Positions 44,472 to 52,233 are shown, counted from the first letter of the stretch. The stretch is 64,000 nucleotides of DNA from UBA6168 sp964423205 (GCA_964423205.1 CAYRDX010000010.1:19513-83512); one strand, 5' to 3'. The notes: generated by a model not told the origin, from the sequence alone. Made by a program: numbers and translations.

Positions 44472-45008
44472 ATGATTGAGACCCTGATATCCTCTAAAAC
44501 CCGCATCAAGCTGTTGTTGAAGTTCTTTTTGAACAGCAACACCACAGCATATTTGCGGAGTTTGGAAGGGGAATTCGGGGAATCCTCCAACGCCATTCGC
44601 CTTGAGTTAAACCGGCTGGAAGAAGCGGGTATGTTGTCTTCTTACCTCGAAGGCAACAAAAAGATGTTCAAGGCCAACACAACACATCCGCTGTTCAACG
44701 AGGTTCACAACATCCTACTCAAAACTTTTGGGATTGATCAAATCATTGAAAATGTGATTGAAAACCTTGGAGCAATCAAAAAAGTATTCCTGGTTGGAGA
44801 TTTTGCCAAAGGCATGGACAGTCCGGTCATAGATCTCATTTTCATTGGCGACATAGATAGAAATTACCTGACAAAACTGGCGGAAAAAGTAGAAAGACTC
44901 ATCAGCAGGAAATTGCGGTATTTGATTTATCGCTTTGATGAATTTGAGCGCTTAAAATCTACGGGCCACTATGAAGAGGCCTTGCTTTTATGGTCCGAAG
45001 AAAGTTGA
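44472..45008 (+). CDS. winged-helix regulator with nucleotidyltransferase-like domain
   Basis: The 178-residue protein starts at the ATG at 44472 (MIETLISSKTRIKLLLKFF); a TTG 30 bp earlier is less likely. Residues 1-75 form a winged helix-turn-helix of the ArsR/MarR sort (YLRSLEGEFGESSNAIRLELNRLEEAG, quoted in parts). Residues 85-170 look like a small nucleotidyltransferase-type fold (KKVFLVGDFAKGMDSPVIDLIFIGD), with G-D-F-A-K-G-x-D in the place of the usual G-S-x-A-x-G-x-x-x-S-D motif, so catalysis may be lost. It is the first gene of the locus, 6 bp before lhgO. A regulatory role for polysaccharide genes is inferred from place. Confidence 0.8.
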   Translation: MIETLISSKTRIKLLLKFFLNSNTTAYLRSLEGEFGESSNAIRLELNRLEEAGMLSSYLEGNKKMFKANTTHPLFNEVHNILLKTFGIDQIIENVIENLGAIKKVFLVGDFAKGMDSPVIDLIFIGDIDRNYLTKLAEKVERLISRKLRYLIYRFDEFERLKSTGHYEEALLLWSEES

Positions 45009-45014
45009 AGAAAT

Positions 45015-46208
45015 ATGCATGATGTCACCATCATAGGCGCAGGTATAGTTGGTCTGGCAACGGCCTATCAACTGCAACAAAAGAAGAAAGGCATTACTGT
45101 TACAGTCCTCGATAAGGAAAAACAGGTAGCTGAACATCAGACCGGACACAACAGCGGTGTCATTCATTCCGGGATTTATTACAAACCCGGAAGTCTGAAG
45201 GCGCTGAACTGCAAAAAAGGTTATGCTCAACTGCTAACCTTTTGCAAAGAGCACAATATCCAACATGAAATCTGCGGCAAGGTCATCGTCGCTACTAAAG
45301 AAGCAGAAAGAGGCCTGCTGGATCAGATTCATAAAAGAGGCATAGAAAACGGATTGACAGGGCTTAAAAAGTTGAGCTCTGAAGAATTGAAAGAAAGAGA
45401 ACCACACACCGCTGGAATTGAGGCTGTTTTAGTACCACAGGCTGGCATCATCAATTACCGTAGGGTGGCTGAAAAGTACCGCGAACTCATTGAAAATAAT
45501 GGAGGAAAAGTGCTAACCGGACAAAAGGTGGTTGATGTGGCTTCCCAAAATGGGCTGGTGACGGCAATAACGGAAAAGCAGGAATTTCAATCCCATCTGC
45601 TTATCAATTGTGCAGGATTATACGCCGACAAGATTGCCAGGAAGTGCGGGCAACAAGTTGATGCTCAGATTCTACCCTTTCGTGGAGAATATTATGTCCT
45701 GGCAAAGGAAAAGCAGCATTTGGTGAATCATCTGATTTACCCAGTTCCGAATCCGGCATTTCCGTTTCTTGGCGTGCATTACACCCGCATGATTGAAGGT
45801 GGAATCGAAGCCGGACCCAATGCCGTATTGGCTTTCAGAAGAGAAGGTTACAGCCGGTGGGATTTCCATTTGGGAGAGTTTGCAGAGATTCTCAGCTTCC
45901 GGGGATTTCGAAAGCTCGCCTCAAAATACTGGCGGCTTGAACTGGATGAATTACATCGATCTTTCAGTAAGGCGGCTTATGTAAAAGCCTTGCAACACCT
46001 GATACCTGAAGTAGGCTATGATGACCTTAAAAGAGGAGGTTCAGGTGTCAGAGCACAGGCAGTCGATAAAAACGGAAATACCGTTGACGATTTTATGATT
46101 CTTGAAAACCACACTTTTATCAATGTAATCAATGCACCGTCGCCGGCGGCTACAGCTTCCCTGTCCATTGGGGAAACAATAGCAGAGATTGCTTTGAAAA
46201 AGCTCTAA
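45015..46208 (+). CDS. lhgO: L-2-hydroxyglutarate oxidase-like FAD enzyme
   Basis: LhgO-type enzymes oxidise L-2-hydroxyglutarate to 2-oxoglutarate and pass electrons to quinone. The 397-residue protein has an N-terminal FAD motif GAGIVGLATAYQL, then the family segment HQTGHNSGVIHSGIYYKPGSLKA and a C-terminal SPAATASLSIGETIA FAD-contact region. It lies between the regulator and the UDP-sugar dehydrogenase with short gaps (6 and 12 bp), so it is co-transcribed with them. In WbpB-type sugar pathways the 3-dehydrogenation is coupled to 2-oxoglutarate reduction giving 2-hydroxyglutarate; an oxidase that removes that product may therefore belong to the pathway (inference; stereochemistry would need checking). 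Confidence 0.88.
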   Translation: MHDVTIIGAGIVGLATAYQLQQKKKGITVTVLDKEKQVAEHQTGHNSGVIHSGIYYKPGSLKALNCKKGYAQLLTFCKEHNIQHEICGKVIVATKEAERGLLDQIHKRGIENGLTGLKKLSSEELKEREPHTAGIEAVLVPQAGIINYRRVAEKYRELIENNGGKVLTGQKVVDVASQNGLVTAITEKQEFQSHLLINCAGLYADKIARKCGQQVDAQILPFRGEYYVLAKEKQHLVNHLIYPVPNPAFPFLGVHYTRMIEGGIEAGPNAVLAFRREGYSRWDFHLGEFAEILSFRGFRKLASKYWRLELDELHRSFSKAAYVKALQHLIPEVGYDDLKRGGSGVRAQAVDKNGNTVDDFMILENHTFINVINAPSPAATASLSIGETIAEIALKKL

Positions 46209-46220
46209 TACCAATGAACC

Positions 46221-47519
46221 ATGCACAGAGAACTGGTTTCAAAAGACAAAAAAATATCTGTTATTGGGTTGGGTTACGTTGGCCTGCCCCTGGCATTGAT
46301 TTTTGCCAAAAAGTACTCCGTCATCGGTTTCGACATCAATGCCGAAAGAGTCGAGTTGATGAAAAACGGCATCGACCCTTCCAAAGAGCTCGAATCTGAA
46401 GCCTTTGAAAATTGCGATATTGAATTTACTGCTGATCCGGAGCAACTCAGGAAAGCCCATTTCCATATTGTGGCTGTTCCGACTCCGGTTGATTCTGCGA
46501 AGGTGCCTGATCTGGTTCCGGTTTTAAGTGCTTCCCGCACTGTTGGAAAAATCCTCAAAAAGGGTGATTACGTTGTGTATGAGTCCACCGTCTACCCTGG
46601 ATGTACTGAGGAGGATTGTCTGCCGATACTGGAAGCTCTTTCCGGCCTTAAATGTGGGAAAGATTTTAAGTTAGGCTACTCCCCAGAGCGCATCAACCCC
46701 GGCGATAAAGAACACACCATAGAGAAAATACTGAAAATTGTTTCCGGCTACGACGAAGAATCAACCAAAGAATTAGAAGCCATCTATGGCTCAGTGATAG
46801 AAGCTGGAATATTCAAGGCTTCCAACATTCGCGTGGCCGAAGCCGCCAAGGTTATTGAAAACACGCAAAGGGACATCAATATTTCCCTGATGAATGAGTT
46901 GTCCATCATCTTCGATATGATGAACATCGATACCAAGGAAGTACTGGAAGCAGCCGGCACCAAGTGGAACTTCCTGAAGTTTGTACCGGGTTTGGTAGGT
47001 GGACACTGCATTGGCGTGGACCCCTATTATCTCGTGCATAAATCACGTCAGTTAGGCTATGAGCCTAAAGTCATACTGAGTGGACGGTCCATTAACGACG
47101 GCATGCCCGCACATATCGCCAAGAGATTGGTGCAAAAGCTGATTAAGCGCGGTAAGAGTCCACAGACCTGCAAAGTACTGGTCATGGGTGTAACCTTTAA
47201 GGAGAACGTAGCCGATATACGAAACTCGAAAGTTTCAGACCTGGTGCGGGAACTCATGCAGTACTCCATCAATGTGCACATGGTGGACCCGCATGCTTCT
47301 CCGAATGAATTTGCCCACGAATATAGTTTAACACTGATGGATACCCCTTCCAATTACTACGATGCTGTTATTGTGGCCGTCAACCATAAAGAATACACTA
47401 ACCTGGACATGAATTATTTCAAATCCATCATGAATGAACACCCCATTTTACTGGACCTGAAGGCAATTTATAAGCCGGAGAAAGTGAAGGATAATGGATT
47501 GGCGTATTGGAGGCTGTGA
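46221..47519 (+). CDS. UDP-N-acetylhexosamine 6-dehydrogenase (TviB/WbpO/WbpA-type)
   Basis: It oxidises C6 of a UDP-N-acetylhexosamine with NAD to the uronic acid. The 432-residue protein has the Rossmann start GLGYVGLPLALIFAKKYSV, the VPTPVD segment, ESTVYPGCTEEDCLP, YSPERINPGD, and the catalytic Cys in GGHCIGVDPYYL. The form of the TEEDCLP segment resembles TviB (Vi antigen) more than WbpA. The product UDP-GlcNAcA (or GalNAcA) would feed the WbpB/E/D-type enzymes downstream. The stop codon is followed at once by a GAGGGAT repeat. Confidence 0.93.
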   Translation: MHRELVSKDKKISVIGLGYVGLPLALIFAKKYSVIGFDINAERVELMKNGIDPSKELESEAFENCDIEFTADPEQLRKAHFHIVAVPTPVDSAKVPDLVPVLSASRTVGKILKKGDYVVYESTVYPGCTEEDCLPILEALSGLKCGKDFKLGYSPERINPGDKEHTIEKILKIVSGYDEESTKELEAIYGSVIEAGIFKASNIRVAEAAKVIENTQRDINISLMNELSIIFDMMNIDTKEVLEAAGTKWNFLKFVPGLVGGHCIGVDPYYLVHKSRQLGYEPKVILSGRSINDGMPAHIAKRLVQKLIKRGKSPQTCKVLVMGVTFKENVADIRNSKVSDLVRELMQYSINVHMVDPHASPNEFAHEYSLTLMDTPSNYYDAVIVAVNHKEYTNLDMNYFKSIMNEHPILLDLKAIYKPEKVKDNGLAYWRL

Positions 47520-47610
47520 TAGGGATGAGGGATGAGGGATGGAGAATGGAGAAATGTAAGTGAAGAAACAAGAGTTAAGAGGCAAGAACGAAGGACGAAC
47601 AACGAATCTA

Positions 47611-48147
47611 ATGGCCGAGAGAGAGGAATATGAAAATCATCTGGACGAGAAAGAGCCGCGTTGGTTTGCAGTTTATACCCGGTCGAAGGGTGAGAAGGTG
47701 GTGAAAAGCCTGTTGGACAAAAAAAACATTCAGTGTTACCTGCCTTTACAAACGGTAACGAGGCGGTACACCCGAAAGATAAAAGTCTTGCATTTGCCCT
47801 TGATTCGATGTTACGTTTTCGTGAAAATCACTAAAGGGCAATACATACCGGTGCTGGAAACCGAAAATGTCGTAAAGTTTTTGAGGTTTTCGAAAAACCT
47901 GTTGGCCATACCGGAACATGAAATTAACATCATGAGGCGTGTTGTGGGAGAAGATGTAGAGTTGGAAGTGGAACCCATAAGTTTTCATAAAGGTGACCGG
48001 GTTGAAATCATTGGTGGAAAACTGACAGGTCTCCAGGGCACGCTGATCGAAAATGCAGGCAAGAAACAAATGGTCATAGAGCTTCAAAATGTGGGCTTTG
48101 TGCTGAAGATGACGGTGGATGCGAGTTTGTTGAGGAAAGTCTTTTGA
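47611..48147 (+). CDS. NusG/UpxY-like transcription antitermination factor
   Basis: NusG-like specialised factors let polymerase read through long polysaccharide operons. From the ATG at 47611 the protein has 178 residues: an NGN domain (about 15-110, PRWFAVYTRSKGEKVV at the start, then IQCYLPLQTVTRRY) and a KOW domain (HKGDRVEIIGGKLTGLQGTLI near 130). An upstream GTG at 47560 in repeat-like sequence is rejected. UpxY proteins of Bacteroides act on the leader of their own capsule operon. Here the factor is after three other genes and just before a 360-bp leader with strong hairpins, which could be its target. Confidence 0.9.
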   Translation: MAEREEYENHLDEKEPRWFAVYTRSKGEKVVKSLLDKKNIQCYLPLQTVTRRYTRKIKVLHLPLIRCYVFVKITKGQYIPVLETENVVKFLRFSKNLLAIPEHEINIMRRVVGEDVELEVEPISFHKGDRVEIIGGKLTGLQGTLIENAGKKQMVIELQNVGFVLKMTVDASLLRKVF

Positions 48148-48148
48148 A

Positions 48149-48222
48149 TGAGGAACTGAGGATTTGAGTATTGGAAGATTTCTTGTCTCAATTCATCAAT
48201 TACTCAAATCCTCAGTTCCTCA
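48149..48222. terminator. perfect 22-bp-stem hairpin after the upxY-like gene
   Basis: The arm at 48149-48170 (ending GGATTTGAGTA) is the exact reverse complement of 48201-48222 (starting TACTCAAATCC), with a 30-nt loop. It starts 2 bp after the stop codon. The arms are made of 8-bp units (TGAGGAAC, TGAGGATT, TGAGTATT), so it belongs to the repeat population. No T-run directly follows. Confidence 0.7.
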
Positions 48223-48315
48223 GTAAATATATGTTTATCAAAAACAGACCCGGTTATAATGCCCGGTCTCTCAAGTCGGTTCAAGTATATCTGATAAGCG
48301 CCATGCGACTTATGA

Positions 48316-48337
48316 GCGGCGAAGCCGTGCTTTTTTT
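48316..48337 (+). terminator. terminator-like hairpin with T-run in the leader before the wbpE-like gene
   Basis: CGGC-GAA-GCCG (48317-48327) is followed by TGC and seven T (48331-48337). The stem is short, so strength is doubtful, but its place between the antiterminator gene and the biosynthetic genes fits an attenuator. Confidence 0.4.
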
Positions 48338-48370
48338 CGAAGTCAACCCCAATCCCAACAGCCAACAGCC

Positions 48371-48510
48371 AACCCCGTGGGGGCAGGCAGCAAAATGCCA
48401 ATAGCCAAATGCCAATAGCCAACCCCGTGGGGGCAGGCAGCCAAATGCCAATAGCCAAATGCCAACAGCCAACCCCGTGGGGGCAGGCAGCCAAATGCCA
48501 ATAGCTAAAT
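48371..48510 (+). repeat. 50-bp tandem repeat, 2.8 copies, made of hairpin plus heptamers
   Basis: Units begin at 48371, 48421 and 48471. Each has AACCCCGTGGGGGCAGGCAG, then CCAAATG and CCAATAG heptamers. The third unit runs into the ATG (48509-48511) of the wbpE-like gene: the repeat's AAATGCCA supplies ATG-CCA. Confidence 0.9.
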
Positions 48511-49633
48511 GCCAGCAAAAAGCATCCAGATGGTCGACCTTGCGGGTCAATATCTGAGGATAAAAGAAGAGATTGACGCTGCGGTTCTGGATTGCATTGC
48601 CTCCACGCAATATATTCAGGGGCCACAAGTGAAAGCTTTTCAGGAGGCATTGGAAACCTATCACGACGTCAAACACGTGATTCCCTGTGCCAATGGAACG
48701 GATGCCCTGCAGATTGCACTGATGGGATTGGGACTGAAACCCGGTGATGAGGTCATTGTGCCTACCTTCACTTATGTAGCAACCGCCGAAGTGATAGCCT
48801 TGTTGGGATTATCACCTGTCATGGTTGATGTAGATCCCGACACATTTAACATCACGGCTGACATCATCGAAAAAGCCATTACGCCAAAAACCAAGGCTGT
48901 AGTGCCCGTCCATCTTTTCGGGCAAAGTGCCGATATGGAACCGATATTGGAAATTGCACAAAAACATGAGCTTTTTGTAGTTGAGGACAACGCACAGGCT
49001 ATTGGCGCAGAATACACTTTTCGCAATGGCTCTGTTCAAAAAACTGGCACAATGGGGCACATTGGCACCACCTCCTTTTTTCCCTCCAAAAACCTGGGAT
49101 GTTTCGGTGACGGTGGTGCCATGATGACGAACAATGATGACTTAGCTGACAAGCTCAGGATGATTGCCAACCATGGCCAGAAAAAACGCTATTATCACGA
49201 TGTCATCGGCGTCAATTCAAGACTTGATTCCATACAAGCAGCCATCCTTTCAGTCAAATTAAAATACCTGAATGAATACTGTGCGGCCAGACAGAAAGCA
49301 GCAGGTTATTACGATGGTGCATTTAAAGATATTAAGTGTTTGCAGATACCGGTCAGGCAACCCAATTCCACCCATGTTTTTCATCAATATACCTTACGGG
49401 TAAAGAATGGCAGTCGAGATGAATTAATTGAACACCTGAATTCCAATGGAATTCCCTGCGGAGTCTACTACCCTGTTCCTCTCTACAAACAAAATGCTTT
49501 TGCATCTTTTTATAAGGGTAAGGAACTTCCTGTCACTGAGCAATTATGTAAGGAAGTGATTTCGCTTCCCATACATACGGAGATGGATGAAGAGTTATTG
49601 CAGACCATTGTGGCTCAGGTAATTCAATTATAG
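48509..49633 (+). CDS. DegT/DnrJ/EryC1 sugar aminotransferase (WbpE-like)
   Basis: A PLP enzyme that transfers an amino group to a keto sugar nucleotide. The 374-residue protein has GTDALQIAL for phosphate binding, VPTFTYVATAEVI, VEDNAQAIGAEY with the PLP-pairing Asp160, and SFFPSKNLGCFGDGGA with the PLP Lys194. The closest remembered match is WbpE/WlbC, which make the 3-amino group of UDP-GlcNAc3NA. This fits with WbpD- and WbpB-like neighbours. The first two codons come from a tandem repeat; family members usually begin at KSIQMVDL, so the original ATG seems to have been replaced. Confidence 0.93.
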   Translation: MPAKSIQMVDLAGQYLRIKEEIDAAVLDCIASTQYIQGPQVKAFQEALETYHDVKHVIPCANGTDALQIALMGLGLKPGDEVIVPTFTYVATAEVIALLGLSPVMVDVDPDTFNITADIIEKAITPKTKAVVPVHLFGQSADMEPILEIAQKHELFVVEDNAQAIGAEYTFRNGSVQKTGTMGHIGTTSFFPSKNLGCFGDGGAMMTNNDDLADKLRMIANHGQKKRYYHDVIGVNSRLDSIQAAILSVKLKYLNEYCAARQKAAGYYDGAFKDIKCLQIPVRQPNSTHVFHQYTLRVKNGSRDELIEHLNSNGIPCGVYYPVPLYKQNAFASFYKGKELPVTEQLCKEVISLPIHTEMDEELLQTIVAQVIQL

Positions 49634-49640
49634 CCGCGGT

Positions 49641-49758
49641 GTTTTTTACCACGGAGAACACGGTTTTTTACCACTGAGACACCGAGACACGGAGTTATCT
49701 CTGTGTTTCTAAGTGCTCTCGGTATCTCCGTGGTAAAAAACCGGTTCTCCGTGGTAAA
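49641..49758. repeat. long nested inverted repeat of ACCACGGAG-type units
   Basis: The left arm (49645-49687) and right arm (49717-49758) match over about 42 bp with two mismatches and a 2-bp indel; both contain TTTACCACGGAGAAC and CGGTTTTTTACCAC in inverse order. A smaller stem (ACACGGAG/CTCTGTGT) lies inside. No gene lies between the arms. Confidence 0.85.
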
Positions 49759-49765
49759 CCCTACT

Positions 49766-50347
49766 ATGATGTATTTTGCTCACGACTCAGCCATCATCGA
49801 CCCCGGCGCTCAAATCGGCGAAGGAACAAAAATATGGCACTTCAGTCATGTCATGGGAGGCGCTGTAATAGGAGAAAGATGCAGCCTTGGCCAGAACGTA
49901 TATGTAGCCAATGAGGTCGTTTTGGGCAACAATGTAAAGGTTCAGAACAACGTGTCCATTTACGAGGGCGTGACTTGCGAGGACGATGTTTTCCTTGGAC
50001 CTTCTATGGTTTTTACCAATGTGATGAATCCGAGAAGTGCAGTGAACAGGAAGAATGAATACATGAAAACGGTGGTTGGGAAAGGCGCTACCATTGGAGC
50101 CAATGCCACCATTATCTGTGGAAACAATATCGGTGCTTATGCCTTCATAGGTGCGGGTGCAGTGGTCAATAAAGACATTCCGCCTTATGCCTTAGTGGTT
50201 GGTAATCCCTGCCGAAGAGTGGGTTGGATGAGCCAACATGGTTTTCGCCTGCATTTTGATGAAAATGGAGAGGCGGTTTGTGAGGGGTCGGGAGTGAAGT
50301 ATAGACTGGAGGGGGGAGTTGTTAGTTGCTTGCCCCGTTGGGGTTAG
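49766..50347 (+). CDS. UDP-sugar N-acetyltransferase (WbpD-like, hexapeptide repeat)
   Basis: It adds an acetyl group from acetyl-CoA to the 3-amino group made by the WbpE-like enzyme. From the ATG at 49766 there are 193 residues; left-handed beta-helix hexads run through the body (IGEGTKIWHFSHV, VIGERCSLGQNVYV, VLGNNVKVQNNV, TIGANATIICG). The phrase KIWHFSHV with the active His and the NVMNPRSAVNRK segment are characteristic of WbpD/WlbB. The last nine residues (VVSCLPRWG) are encoded by repeat DNA, CCCCGTTGGGG with flanks, which also provides the stop codon. Confidence 0.93.
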   Translation: MMYFAHDSAIIDPGAQIGEGTKIWHFSHVMGGAVIGERCSLGQNVYVANEVVLGNNVKVQNNVSIYEGVTCEDDVFLGPSMVFTNVMNPRSAVNRKNEYMKTVVGKGATIGANATIICGNNIGAYAFIGAGAVVNKDIPPYALVVGNPCRRVGWMSQHGFRLHFDENGEAVCEGSGVKYRLEGGVVSCLPRWG

Positions 50348-50381
50348 TTGTTAGTTGTTTGTTGTTTGTTGTTCGTTCCAT
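50321..50381. repeat. left GTTGTTA/GTTGTTT repeat arm of the four-helix-bundle cassette
   Basis: Heptamers such as GTTGTTA and GTTGTTT with a CCCC-GTT-GGGG hairpin. It overlaps the end of the wbpD-like gene and stops at the next ATG. The inverse family is at 50752-50788. Confidence 0.8.
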
Positions 50382-50747
50382 ATGGCAACATTAAAAAGCT
50401 TTAAAGAGTTAGAATGCTGGAAAGCCAGCAGGGAAGTTTTGAAATGGGTAAGGACCATCAGCACTAAATTCCCAAAAGAGGAAAATTTTGACTTAAAAGA
50501 TAACATGAGACGCACTGCCAGGTCTGCCACCAGAAATATCGCAGAAGGATTCGGCAGACATCATCATAACGAAAACATTCAGTTTTGCAGAATAGCTCGA
50601 GGTTCTTTGTACGAGGTAATTGACGATACCATAACAGCTTATGAGGAGAAATATGTTACAACAGAACAATACCAATATGGGAGGGTATTAATCAATAAAG
50701 CAATTACACTTCTCAATGGATACATCAACTATTTAAGAAAACTATAG
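50382..50747 (+). CDS. four-helix-bundle protein (S23/23S rRNA intervening-sequence family)
   Basis: The 121-residue protein from the ATG at 50382 has the family features: FKELECWKASREVLKWV, then RTARSATRNIAEGFGRHHH and ARGSLYEVIDDT. Members form pentameric helical bundles; they were first seen in intervening sequences of 23S rRNA genes and occur as small accessory ORFs in many genomes, including beside diversity-generating reverse transcriptases (bAvd-like). The cellular job is unclear. There is no polysaccharide-synthesis role to explain its place between wbpD- and wbpB-like genes. It is flanked by inverted heptamer repeats, which suggests insertion. Confidence 0.9.
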   Translation: MATLKSFKELECWKASREVLKWVRTISTKFPKEENFDLKDNMRRTARSATRNIAEGFGRHHHNENIQFCRIARGSLYEVIDDTITAYEEKYVTTEQYQYGRVLINKAITLLNGYINYLRKL

Positions 50748-50749
50748 AA

Positions 50750-51757
50750 TTGCCAACAACCAACGATAAACAAACAACCAACAACAATAAGCGCTTCGCG
50801 CTTATCGGAGCCGCAGGCTACATCGCTCCCCGGCATATGCGGGCCATTAAAGATACAGGCAATGACCTGGTTGCTGCTTTGGATACCAGTGACTCTGTGG
50901 GAGTTATCGACAGCTATTTCCCTAATGCTTCATTCTTTATTGAATTTGAGCGCTTCGACCGGCATATTGAAAAACTCAAAAGAAAAGGACAGCCCATAGA
51001 TTATGTCAGTATTTGCTCACCCAATTACCTGCACGACGCACATATTCGTTTTGGCCTGAGGCAAGGAGCTGATGTGATCTGCGAAAAGCCATTGGTACTA
51101 AACCCCTGGAATCTGGAAGCCCTGAAAGAAGCAGAAGAAGAGACAGATAAGCGTATTTACACCATCCTGCAATTGCGCCTGCATTCTGCCCTCCTGGAAT
51201 TGAAAGAAAAACTGGACAAGGAACCACACGATAAAGTTCACGATGTCAACCTGACTTATATCACTTCCCGCGGCTTATGGTATTACACCAGTTGGAAAGG
51301 CGACATTACCAAATCAGGAGGGATAGCCACGAACATTGGCGTACATTTTTATGATATGTTGACCTGGCTTTTTGGTAATGTGAAAGAAAATATAGTGCAC
51401 GTACATACGCATGACCGTGCTGCCGGATTTCTGCAATTGGAAAGGGCAAGGGTTAAATGGTTCCTTAGCATTAACGACACAACCCTGCCACAGGATGTGC
51501 AAGCGCAAGGCAAACGTACCTATCGCTCCATAACCATCGATGGCAAGGAAATAGAATTCAGCGAGGGTTTCACTGATCTGCATACATACAGTTACGAAGC
51601 TATACTGAACGGCAAAGGTTTTCCCATTTCCGAAACAGCCACTGCCATTAAAATAGTCCACGAAATCCGGAATGCAACACCTGTCGGGCTTCATGGTGAT
51701 TATCATGAACTGGCGGCTCTGCCTTTGGTAATGCATCCTTTTGCGGGGGGAGTCTGA
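50750..51757 (+). CDS. Gfo/Idh/MocA oxidoreductase (WbpB-like)
   Basis: WbpB-type enzymes oxidise C3 of UDP-GlcNAcA, giving the 3-keto sugar for WbpE. The protein has the NAD-binding start KRFALIGAAGYIAPRHM, YVSICSPNYLHDAHI, CEKPLVLNPWN and KSGGIATNIGVHFYDML. The true start is unclear: AAG-CGC-TTC (Lys-Arg-Phe), the usual second to fourth codons, is directly preceded by AAT, the end of a CAACAA-type repeat. The only start codon upstream is TTG at 50750, inside the repeat. So translation either starts at that TTG with 14 repeat-coded residues, or the ATG has been lost. The stop codon lies in an inverted repeat. Confidence 0.9.
   Translation: MPTTNDKQTTNNNKRFALIGAAGYIAPRHMRAIKDTGNDLVAALDTSDSVGVIDSYFPNASFFIEFERFDRHIEKLKRKGQPIDYVSICSPNYLHDAHIRFGLRQGADVICEKPLVLNPWNLEALKEAEEETDKRIYTILQLRLHSALLELKEKLDKEPHDKVHDVNLTYITSRGLWYYTSWKGDITKSGGIATNIGVHFYDMLTWLFGNVKENIVHVHTHDRAAGFLQLERARVKWFLSINDTTLPQDVQAQGKRTYRSITIDGKEIEFSEGFTDLHTYSYEAILNGKGFPISETATAIKIVHEIRNATPVGLHGDYHELAALPLVMHPFAGGV
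50752..50788. repeat. right CCAACAA/AAACAAA repeat arm of the four-helix-bundle cassette
   Basis: It is roughly the reverse complement of 50341-50378 (for example 15 of 17 bp in the best part). It touches the first conserved codon of the wbpB-like gene at 50789. The hairpin AAGCGC-TTC-GCGCTT follows at once. Confidence 0.75.
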
Positions 51758-51793
51758 ATCGCGGATTTGTAGGATTATTGGATTACACGGATT
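51752..51793 (+). repeat. left inverted repeat of the GxxExxY cassette
   Basis: Starts GTCTGAATCGCGGATTTG. 34 of 42 positions match the reverse complement of 52278-52319. The TGA stop of the wbpB-like gene is at bases 4-6 of this repeat. Confidence 0.8.
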
Positions 51794-51840
51794 AGCCGTG
51801 GGTGAAATGCACCAACTCAGCATAATAAATCAAAACAAAA

Positions 51841-52233
51841 GTGGCTGGAGAATTAAAGCATAGCGACATTACCCAGAAAATTATTGGCTGTGCTTTTGAA
51901 GTCCATAAGTTCCTGGGAAATGGTTTCCAGGAAGTCATATACCAAAGGGCATTGGCATATGAATTCAGACAAGCCGGGCTGAATTTCAGCAGAGAGATAG
52001 AGCAGGATATTTTCTACAAAGAACTTGAAGAGCCAATTGGCACCCGAAGAGCTGATTTTGTAGTCGAAGGGAAAATTCTGGTAGAAATAAAAGCGCTTTC
52101 CCGTTTTGAAGAGGTGCATTTAGCACAAGCTCTAAATTACCTGAAGGCCTACAAATTAGAAGTTGGTTTACTAATCAATTTTGGTTCAAAGAGCATGGAA
52201 TTTAAGCGATTGGTCTTTACACCGAAGAACTGA
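51841..52233 (+). CDS. GxxExxY family protein (PD-(D/E)xK nuclease-like)
   Basis: This 130-residue protein has the naming motif GFQEVIY (Gly28, Glu31, Tyr34) and a nuclease-like core: ADFVVEGKILVEIKA gives Asp72, Glu82 and Lys84, the D-x9-E-x-K order of the PD-(D/E)xK superfamily. Biochemical function of the family is unknown to me. It starts with GTG at 51841. The gene lies between imperfect 42-bp inverted repeats (51752-51793 and 52278-52319) within the polysaccharide operon, with no link to sugar chemistry, so it may be the cargo or the enzyme of a small mobile unit (inference). Confidence 0.9.
   Translation: MAGELKHSDITQKIIGCAFEVHKFLGNGFQEVIYQRALAYEFRQAGLNFSREIEQDIFYKELEEPIGTRRADFVVEGKILVEIKALSRFEEVHLAQALNYLKAYKLEVGLLINFGSKSMEFKRLVFTPKN

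Noticed and set aside
47560..47610. GTG start for the NusG-like gene
   Set aside because: The extra 17 residues are Lys/Arg/Glu/Asn-rich and come from sequence next to a GAGGGAT tract; the NGN domain fits the ATG at 47611.
48371..48510. Three evenly spaced repeats as a CRISPR array
   Set aside because: The units are directly joined 50-bp copies with no unique spacers, and no cas genes are near.
48204..48676. Minus-strand frames over the leader of the wbpE-like gene
   Set aside because: Gln/Trp/Leu-Ala-rich translation of the 50-bp tandem repeat; no independent support.
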